Assembly (NCBI GenBank): GCA_900155495.1 | Contig: FTLJ01000282.1 | Span: forward strand, 1-38,691 | Length of the DNA stretch: 38,691 nucleotides | DNA from: Porogramme epimiltina | Taxonomy: Eukaryota > Basidiomycota > Agaricomycetes > Polyporales > Polyporaceae | Direction of reading: 5' to 3' | Part shown: piece after piece, positions 30,929-38,691 of the stretch | Layout of the letters: the number at the start of each line of letters is the position of its first letter | Position numbering within the stretch: the stretch's first letter is position 1 | The notes under the pieces: generated by a model | What the model saw: only the letters and a program-made list of their open reading frames with translations | Database searches by the model: none | What the model was told of the DNA's origin: nothing | Program-made: the position numbers and the translations under genes

Positions 30929-32327
30929 GGACGGGGAGTGTCGAAGGACGGAGGGGCGGAGAGGGCGAGGGAGGCGGAGGGAGAGGCGGAGGAGAGAAGG
31001 GAGTTAAGGACGGCGCGAACTGCCGGGCGCGACCTCCCGATTATGTCACGGAGGCGCCCGAGCGCGGGAGCTCGCGTGAGTCGCTCGCGACATGGCGCAA
31101 CCCCCACCCACCCACCGGCCCAACCAGCCTCCGCCCCGCCTCGCCATCCCCTCCCCTCGGACCAGAATGCAGCGCGGCATCGCGACATCCGTCTCCCCCG
31201 GCTCGCCACCCGCCCCGCCCCGTTCCTCTTTCCCCGCGGCCGATCTCTCCCAATAGGCCCCAGCCCGCGTCACGTGCGTCGGATCTCGCGTCCATGCCTG
31301 CTATTCTTGCTTCTCAGCGAGTGTCGAGCACGACATCGTCCTGCGCAATTGCTCTCCTCCCATCCGCCCAACCCCGCTTCCATGATCCCCGAACCTGATG
31401 CTCCTGTCAACCGCCCGCCCTCTTCTCTTGCCACCGTACGGCATCTCCCGCCGCCCTCAGCCACTTAGTCAGGTGGAACCACCCTCAAGACCGTTGTGGC
31501 AAGCCAGAGTACCTTCTCGGCTCCACGCAGTCCTTGCCCGATGGCGTCATACACCAGACGACACGGACAATCCGGTTTACGGAACGAGTTGCAACAGCGA
31601 CGGAGTCCTGTAGCTCATCTCCGCTGTCATGCCCATCTACCCACGCGTCTGCAATCTGCCCCTCAAGGTTAGAATTTCACCCTCCGGTCGCCCGGGCTGC
31701 GCCGCCGCAGAAATAGCCTTTTGCGTTCGCAGAGCCCCGCCCGTCTTCTGCGATCAGTGTACGTCTGTGGGTTACTGTCAGACCTCATCCCCATCTGTGC
31801 AGCGCAGCGACCAATAACGATATTTGTTGCATAGAATACTGAACGAGCTGTGCACCCAAGGATTTATCAATATTACGATATCTGCTTCGCCGCAGCCGCC
31901 TCTCGCGCACTCCACGAGAGCGCCATCTTCCGCTCTCTTTCAGCCACATGATCCTGACGCAGATCTGGTACGAACCTGTCCTCCCATAGCACACCAGAAT
32001 GCGACGCCCCAGCGGAGCTCGCTGGAAGCAAATCATGCCAACAGAACATTGTATTAATCACGCAATAGCGCCTGCACACAGTAATCCGCGACATAGAAGC
32101 GATTGCTTCGAGAACCGAAACGCCAAGAGGGTAACGACAGTGGGGTCTCAAATCCTTCTATGTACACAAGTACCTCGTACACGTAAAGTAGTGCCACAAA
32201 TACTTTCCAAATTAAATACAGGATAAAAACGGCCAGGGAACGCCCTAGCACCAATAGCGACCCCGCGGATTCGGAGCAAACGCGTGAGCAACCCGTCAGA
32301 CAAAGAAAGTTGCCGGTCCAGGCGGGC
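30929..32327. other. Gene-poor region, 1.4 kb, upstream of MET30-like gene
   Basis: The first ~350 bp are C/T-rich on the plus strand and contain a TCACGTG at 31270-31276, the binding-site type of Cbf1. Plus-strand frames between 31295 and 31820 (starts at 31295, 31381 and 31398) can be joined only by implausibly short introns, and the products match nothing I know. Sequence from ~31800 to 32290 is AT-richer with no coding signal. I see no supportable gene. Confidence 0.45.
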
Positions 32328-33210
32328 CTACGGCGCCGAAAGTGCTTCCGCCCGAAGTTCCCCCGCCATTACTGCCACTACTCCGGCCCGAAGCATGCCC
32401 GGGAGAGTGTGGGCCGCCCACTGGATGCACAGTGAAAGGGCGCCGAGTCGCTTGCCGAGAGACGACATGTAAGTGCTAACCACCTGCACCACTATAGCGA
32501 CGACGGCTAGTGGGGTGCTATGCGAATGGGCATGTCCGCGGATCTTGTAAGCAGAGAGAACGGCGAATGAGAGGAGCGATGGGCCGAGTGCCATGACGAT
32601 GGACACTATGCTGGAAACGAAGACCCCTCCACCGGAGACGCTACACAGCGTCAATAGGCCGGCGCAGAAAAGGAGGAGAGAGACGACTAGGAGTCCTCCG
32701 AGGTAACCGATGGTGAAACGGGTTCCTCGTTCGTGTAGTAGGTGGCGGGAGTGGGGCTGTGGATCCTCGACATGGGCCTCCATGGGGGGGTCGAAGTTGA
32801 TCCACGGCTTGACGAGAAGACAGACGATGGCGACGCCGAGTGCGAGGAAGACGCTGCTGAACCAGAGGGCACTGATGACGCTGGCTAGACGCGGAGAGAG
32901 GGGCCGCGCGCCTGTGCCGAGGGGCGAGGTGGGCTGGGAAGGGGGGTTCCCGGGCGATGTTGTGGCGACTTTTACCAGCACCTCAAGCATTTGAAGTAGG
33001 GCAGGGTTGGGCTCCGAGGAGACAGGAACGATTGGCTGGAAGTCCCCGACGAGGAATGGAAGGACCGCAGTGCAAATCAAGGTCGACTGGCCGCAATCGT
33101 ATCCGCATTAGTGCGGTTATAGGCCGTACGTAGCAGGGCTCAAAATTACTCACGATCACGAGGAACATGTCAATCATTTCTTGACATTTTCGCGTGGAAG
33201 AGCTTATCAT
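32328..33210 (-). CDS. DUF6535-like membrane protein, possibly degenerate
   Basis: Resembles the DUF6535 family of mushroom-forming fungi, whose function is unknown. Modelled as exons 33210-33154 and 33086-32328, 272 aa. The joined N-terminus EMIDMFLVI-STLICTAVLPF corresponds to the family's first membrane helix and is followed by VSSEPNPALLQMLEVL. Further hydrophobic segments are ISALWFSSVFLALGVAIVCL then VKPWINF (family ALWF-S---S---A---VLVKQW), FTIGYLGGLLVVSLLLF and VSSIVSIVMALGPSLLSFAV. The usual charged N-terminal region (..DxLLVFAGLFS) is missing or weak. Just upstream another frame reads KLFHAKM, suggesting a frameshift. The frame stays open to a possible acceptor at 33247. It may be a truncated or decaying family copy. 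Confidence 0.55.
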
Positions 33211-35331
33211 CGCAAGACTTGGAGCGGAACAACGGAGTCGTGAAGGCTGCCAGAGGAACCGTTAGCGAGGTCTGTGATACCATAATGCTGCTACTTACGA
33301 TGTTAAGCACACGGTCAAATCGAGGGGCCAGCACTGTGAACTATGCTGGGAGGCTCGAAGGAACTCTCGAGCAGGCTACTCGGGGGTGATCGGAGAGAGC
33401 AGGGAGATGGCCCGGTTTTGTGAGGGATCCGTCGGTGACCGGCGAGGGCACCAACCCCTTACACCCTGATTAAGAATAAGATGGTGGGGGTAGGCGTACG
33501 CCACTTACGGATGGGACCTGGAGGCAACCATGAAGGAGGTAGTACACGTTCGGCGTGTCCCGTAGTGCGAACCACGCACTGAATTTATTTCCGAGATGAT
33601 GTGCACGCCCCCAGGGCAACGTCCGTGCGGGGGCTAAGTCACCAGTTCGTGTACGTCCAGGATCTGCTGCTCTTTCACTCCTTTAGGGTCCACATGCTAT
33701 GCGCACGAGGTATTTCGACTTTACGTCACGAAGGCTGCAGGTCTCTATCACTCAGAAACTCTCGCTAGGTGACCACCGGAGCTAGCCGCAACCCCAGCCA
33801 AGTAGGACGCCAAACATGGATGCCCGCCGCACAACCCCCAACTTGAAGTCACTGCGCGAGCTGGAGATATCCTGCGACCACCGACTGCCGTGGGAGCTGT
33901 GGGGACGGTAGTACAGTCGCTGTCAGCGGGTCGAGTAGTACCGCACATCTATGCCCGCCAGTGCTCATCAGAGGGCGATAGACATGCAGAACACCGCGTG
34001 CAGGGGACGCACTCGATTGAGGTTGGTGGTACGCCCACGTTCAAAGGGAAATCAACGGTGCGTTTGTGGAGGACACTAACGACTCGCGTTAATGACACCG
34101 CACACGTTGGCCGGGTACTACAAATGCTGGCGGTGCAGGTCGGATAGAAGGGCCGAGCAAGACACGGGTTCGTTGTATGCTTTCTCGGAAGGTGGAAGGA
34201 CGAGCTGGGCATGTTGCATTCCGCTGGCCGTATCGCCCGACTGTGAGGCCAGCGCAGACATTGTTTCCATCGCCAAGTAGACACAGAACGGATTACTATA
34301 CGATATTTGAGCCGTAAGGTACCAATCAAACAGGTAATAGTACCTCTCGATACTAGGTCCTAGTGCGTCTTGGTAGTGTTCAGCATAACTTATGCTGGGC
34401 ACCACCAAGACCAGGGGGACACCGTCAAGACTGAGCATGACGTACACTATCTCCTGTACATATACACACGTCTGAAACGCGTGTCCTTTTCGTTGGGATA
34501 AAGAACTGACGTGTTGGGCATGAGAGATCGGGAATTCAAGTTCCAGGCCACCTTCACGTTAACTCGGTTAGTCTTATTTGATGGTGAGCGCCGTCATGGG
34601 GCGGCAGGCCTAGTCGAGGACTCACAGTATCAGTTCATGGTTGTATCAGTCGCCGCAATAGAGGGTGCATGCGAGAAGTAAGGCTCGAGTCTGGAAGTGA
34701 AGCGTGAAGGAAGGAGGATCAGAATGAGGCGAGAGGAAAGGGAAAAGGGAAGAGGAGACGAGTTTGAGCGCCCATGGTCGACCCAATTGCTGTCCACTTC
34801 CCGCGCATGCACGCCACCAGTATTTTGTTGGACGGTAGCACACCACCGACGGAAGGGACCGACATGCAAGGCCACCGACCGGCCCACGCGGAGTTGATGT
34901 TGGCACGAGCCCTCCGTAAATGGCAAGTCAAGATATATAAAGAGAATGGACAACGGCAGCGGACACGAGGGCGACGGCAATCGGCGGACGACAGGCGGGC
35001 AGACAGGAGCGGGGAAACGTGAGGTGTATCTGCACAAGGCGTGACAAAACGACGATAACAACGGGGCGGACACAGACGCGGGGCGCGCGCGACACACGAC
35101 TCAGACGAGACCGGCGGCGACGTCTACCAACGACCAACGGGCGGAACCGAACCTCCACAGCGGAGCACAGGAACGGGAACGGACACAGGGGGCGGCGCAA
35201 CGTGCGGGGACTGTCCAACGGCCTCCTCTCTCGCAAGACGACAAAAACGAAACCTCCCCATGCCCGCTCGCTCCGGGCTGCCGGGCGCCTCTCCTTCCGC
35301 TCGCTTCTCTCTCGGCCCTCGGCGGGCGGAA
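33211..35331. other. Gene-poor region, 2.1 kb
   Basis: No gene can be supported. Minus-strand frames at 34118-34447 (109 codons), 33949-34329 and 33748-33948 could be remnants, but none shows a family motif and they are in different frames. Plus-strand frames are short. Because it adjoins a possibly decaying DUF6535 gene, this may be a relic of a larger accessory locus. The right part (34650-35330) is the 3' flank of GSK3 and is G/A-rich on the plus strand. Confidence 0.4.
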
Positions 35332-37218
35332 TCAGTCCAGGGTGATCCGTAGCTGGTCGAGTGGTATCGGGACGAACGAGTCGAGGTGGATCGAGCGCGA
35401 CGCGAGCTCCGCCTCGCAGTGCGGGGGCACGAGCTGGCGCATGAGGTCGGGCCGTACCGAGAGCTCTATTGAAGGCGCGGAGTGCGTGAGGTACGCGAGA
35501 GAGAAGGTCAGCGTTCATTTCCGATCAAGAAGGCCGATCCGAACGGGGAGAGTAGACTCACCCTCGCGCGTGAAGTCGAACAGGAGAGGGAATTCCTTTC
35601 CGTTAGGCATCTTCGCACCTTCTTGCCTGAGTTCGTCGAAGAAGGGGTGGCACATCGCCTCCACGGAGCTCAGCCGGGCCTCCGGCGTGTACTCGAGCAG
35701 CTTCGCAACGAGGTCGATCGCCTCGGGAGCTGTGCGAGGGCGGAAGACCTGTATGATGCGTGCGGAGTGGAGGAAGGGTGGGGTGAACGAAACAGGAAAA
35801 CGGGTGCGCAAAGTGGGTCAGTCAGTCAGTGGCTGTGTTCCCCGAACAAACGCGCACATGCGCGGGCGGGGAGCGGGAGACGACGACGCACCTTCGAGAA
35901 GGGGTGAGGCTTGATCTGCGGGAACTTGTGCTCCATGTAGTTCGGGTTCATCGTCTTGATCTGCTCCCGCGAGGGCGTCCCGAGGACCTTGATGATCTCC
36001 ACCAGCTGGTCGATCCCACTCTCACCAGGGAAGAGTGGCTGGCCGAGCATAAGCTCCGCCATAACACAACCAGTTGACCAGATGTCTAAGTGGACGACAC
36101 AATGAGCACGTGACCAGAGGAGCCTACAAGCGAGATACGCACCAATGTTGGTCGTGTAGTTGGTGGCGCCAAAGATGAGCTCCGGGGCGCGGTAGTAGCG
36201 CGAGCAGATGTAGCTGACGTTGGGCTCGCCGGCAACGAGTATCTTGGCGGATCCGAAGTCGCAGAGCTTGAGGACACCCGTCGCGGGGTTGAGGAGGAGG
36301 TTCTGGGGCTTAATGTCGCGGTGGCAGATGCCAATGGAGTGGATGTACATGAGGGAGCGGAGGAGTTGGTACATATACAGCTTGATTTGGAGCATGGGCA
36401 TGGGCTGCTTGAGTTTGGCATAGTGCCGGCTGGCGCGGTACACGGTCTCTGGGACGTATTCGAGCACAAGGTTGAGGTACACTTCATCTTTCTTTGAATC
36501 GGAGTGAATCAGTTCGCAGTTCTCGACAGAACGGAGATGGAGGCGGATGAAGGGCGCTGTGCCGCGGCCGGAGCCGCGGAGGGCGGGGAGGCTGCTGCGG
36601 ATGGGTGGGAAAAGATGTGTCGGTGCTTACCTTGTCACCGTTGGAGTAGAAAAAGGCCTTGAGGTCCACGACATTGGGATGTGAGACGAGTCTCATGATC
36701 TGCAATTCACGATTCTGGACGGGGCGGAAAGAGGGAATTAGACGCGCGGAGGCCACAAAGAGGATGGTCCGGGAAGGGAGGGGAAGGAGGGCGGACCTTG
36801 AAGCGTTTGTCCTGCAAGACCTTCTTGATGGCGATGTCGCAGACGGGGTTGGAGTCCTCAAGGAGCTTCGCCTGAAAGACGATACCAAACGAGCCATTGC
36901 CGATGACTTTGCAGTTGGTGTAGATGAGATCACGAGTGTCTCCGGACTTGCCGTCGGAGGCGACGACCTTGACGATCTTGCGTGGATCGTCGACGGCTGG
37001 TTGTGCGGGGAAGACAAAAACGGGTGCGAATGAGCATGAGGTGTGGATCCGGATGAGGGAAAGGAGGGGAGGGGGACGCGATGGACGCGATCCTTGATTT
37101 TGAGCGCGCGGGTAGAGTGGGAGTGGGTGGTGCACGGAATGGCGGAGCCAGCGGAGAAAAGGGAGTGGATGCACGTACGAGAGATCTTGACGCCATTGAT
37201 TGGTCCGTGTGTGGCCAT
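35332..37218 (-). CDS. GSK3: Glycogen synthase kinase 3 (GSK3/Rim11/Skp1-like)
   Basis: CMGC-family Ser/Thr kinase acting in development, stress and metabolism. Exons: 37218-37179, 36996-36797, 36714-36631, 36491-36143, 36085-35892, 35748-35562, 35465-35332; 395 aa, the usual GSK3 length. Motifs in order: glycine loop [11 protein letters not shown], catalytic Lys in [14 protein letters not shown], helix-C Glu in [25 protein letters not shown], and the activation loop [17 protein letters not shown]. The loop holds the regulatory tyrosine and the arginine site for primed substrates. [20 protein letters not shown] and the C-terminal block [20 protein letters not shown] follow. The first coding exon is 40 nt and intron 1 is 182 nt, longer than its neighbours. 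All phases agree. Confidence 0.97.
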
Positions 37219-38661
37219 CGTGGACGGGGCTGGGGGGTACTAGAGATACAGATTGGTTTGGTTTGGAAGAGAACGAGGGCTGCTCTGGGGAGAGACGGAG
37301 GCGGAACGGGGACGAGATGCGAATAAACGTTACGAAGAGGGTAGGAGGGGTGAAAACGGGGAGGAAGAGACGAGGCGGGGGGACGATGGGGGGGAGGGGG
37401 TGGGGGTGAGCGGGAGAAAGAGAAGAAGAGACGAGGACGACGGCTCGAGCACAGGCGCCGGCCTTGGGCGGGTCTGGTGACCTCGAGCGCCACCCCGAGC
37501 CCACCGCCACCGCCTCCCCCGCCGCCCGTGCTCGGCGTCCCCGCCGTCGTCCACGCACCCGCGGCCGTCCTGGGCGCGCCCCGACTCGCCAGGTGGCCCC
37601 GCCGTCGCCGTCGCGGGCACGCACAACCCGCCCGCGCACCGCCCAGGCCGCGAGGCGCTCACGCCCCGTGCGCGACCGGCAGTGTGCCGTCGCCAGCTAC
37701 GTAGCCCGCTACTGTGCCCGTGTTATCTACGCACCACCGCCGCGGCGCAAAATTTCGAGGGCTGGACGTGGGCAGGACGTGGACACTCGAACACGCCAGC
37801 CGTCAGCGCGCCACGGGAACACCTGTCCGGGGCCTTCGTCGCGCCCTTCCGAAGCGTTCTCGCAGGGAACTGGGATCCGATGGCAGTCCAGCTGACGGCC
37901 CCGTTCGCCGCAACGCGCGGAGAGAGATCGTCAGATGAAGAAGGACGCCGTGATTTAGACTTTTGGACACGTCCCCTCTCCCATGGAAATCACCCAGCAC
38001 CGATATCTGGATACAGTACATATCCTTGTCTTCTCATGGCGCTGAGTCTGGGAGGCGCTGGGTAACTCTCCGTTCTCTGCCCGCGAGCTCTCGTCCCACC
38101 TGCCATACCAGGCACGTTCTCGTGTGTTTCCGGGAGAACCTGCCTTGAAGCCTGAAGCTTGGAAACTCCAAGGCTCGCCTTCAGTCACTCGAGCCTCGGC
38201 ACATTCGTTCAGCGGGGTGGGTGATGAGTTAGATCCTGCTGGATCCAAACACCGCGACGATAGTATTCGGGACAACAGCCGAGCGGATCAGAGCAGTCCA
38301 GTAGAGTTTATGACCATTGACCATTGTGAATCTGGGCTCCGCGGCAGCGCGGCCAAGCACCCATGTGTGAAGCTCAAGCACGGATCTCAGTCGCTGGGCA
38401 TCTCCGCACGGAAAGTTGTCCAGGGACGGCGGCACGGCCCGAGGAGTACCTGCAGCTGTCTGGACGAGAATGAAGACCCCAAATTCCAATCCTTCAAGTT
38501 CTCCGAGTCGACTGCAACGGTGATTACCATATGCGGCCTGTCACGTGATGGGAAGAGGAGCCAGTGGGCGGGCGGGGATTGGGTGGGCGCCTGTGCTCGT
38601 CTCTGGCCAACGCGCCGCCTCGTCTGCCCGCCCTCCCGCCCTCTCTCCCTGCCTCCCCGCC
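37219..38661. other. Intergenic region, 1.4 kb, promoters of GSK3 and the right-edge gene
   Basis: The GSK3 side (37219-37480) is purine-rich on the plus strand, i.e. C/T-rich in the direction of GSK3 transcription. Plus-strand frames at 37464-38065 and the minus frame at 38229-38489 have compositionally biased or featureless products and I do not support them as genes. Confidence 0.45.
38542..38582 (+). promoter_or_regulatory. CACGTG box and inverted CCAAT box
   Basis: CACGTG at 38542-38547 (within TCACGTGA, a palindrome) and ATTGG, an inverted CCAAT, at 38578-38582. They lie 80-120 bp upstream of the start codon at 38662, a normal distance for HAP-complex and bHLH sites in fungal promoters. 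Function is inferred. Confidence 0.4.
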
Positions 38662-38691
38662 ATGTTCGCAGCACGCGCACTCTCAAGACAC
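38662..38691 (+). CDS. First codons of a probable mitochondrial protein (cut by window edge)
   Basis: An ATG in good context (CCGCCATG) at 38662 follows a C/T-rich leader. It opens a frame reading MFAARALSRH to the window end. The Arg-spaced, acid-free, Ala-rich start looks like a mitochondrial presequence. Only ten codons are visible, so the product is unknown and the call rests on context plus composition. Confidence 0.4.
   Translation, partial: MFAARALSRH

Noticed and set aside
31295..31820. Possible spliced gene on the plus strand
   Set aside because: Joining the frames requires introns of about 34-37 nt, and none of the products resembles a known family.
34118..34447. 109-codon minus-strand frame
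   Set aside because: The product looks protein-like but has no recognisable motif, no good neighbouring exons and no supporting context.
37464..38065. Plus-strand frames in the GSK3 upstream region
   Set aside because: Products are Arg/Pro/Thr low-complexity sequence from GC-rich promoter DNA.
1..38691. CRISPR arrays, transposons, rRNA, biosynthetic clusters
   Set aside because: No regular direct repeats, transposase or reverse-transcriptase motifs, long terminal repeats or secondary-metabolite enzymes were seen on either strand.

Overview
The window is nuclear DNA from a filamentous basidiomycete, most likely an Agaricomycete. Genes are GC-rich and densely packed, and most are broken by many 48-65 nt introns with GT-AG ends and CTNAC-type branch sites. 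Promoters are pyrimidine-rich, the proteins are fungal (formin, PEX6, MET30-type F-box/WD40, GSK3), and one gene belongs to the DUF6535 family, which I know from Agaricomycetes. I modelled 15 protein genes exon by exon; in every complete model the exon lengths sum to a multiple of three and end at a stop. A short first-exon start and one tRNA-Leu gene were also found. The left edge is the end of a contig: bases 1-55 are a degraded Illumina Nextera P5 adapter, not genome.

Layout, left to right. A formin (minus, cut off at FH1 by the contig end) diverges from a membrane-anchored PhoD-like phosphatase (plus). An APH/choline-kinase-like protein (plus) faces PEX6 (minus) tail to tail. PEX6 shares a 237-bp divergent promoter with GAR1 (plus), which converges on a Mis14/NSL1-like kinetochore gene (minus). 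Mitochondrial phosphatidylserine decarboxylase PSD1 and a UPF0538 protein follow on the minus strand. An intracellular GH3/PA14 beta-glucosidase (plus) converges on an RBM5/RBM10-like splicing factor (minus). That gene shares a 121-bp promoter with a complex I NDUFB4-like subunit (plus), which ends 82 bp from COQ7 (minus). COQ7 diverges from a small protein with two Jupiter/SPIRAL1-like PGG motifs (plus). Then come an intron-containing tRNA-Leu (minus), a MET30/sconB-like F-box WD40 gene (minus, with an N gap and G22 run), a gene-poor stretch with a DUF6535-like membrane protein or relic (minus), GSK3 (minus), and the first codons of a probable mitochondrial protein (plus) at the right edge.

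The genes are mostly conserved housekeeping functions arranged as divergent and convergent pairs, not as a pathway cluster. Mitochondrial functions recur (PSD1, NDUFB4, COQ7, the right-edge start), but this can be chance. I see no defence system, mobile element, biosynthetic cluster or CRISPR array. The observations most worth following are the adapter at the contig end, an apparent excess of GC-AG introns (5 of about 86), the two-motif Jupiter/SPIRAL1-like protein, a stop-free in-frame intron in the MET30-like gene, and CACGTG boxes upstream of the MET30-like and PSD1 genes.
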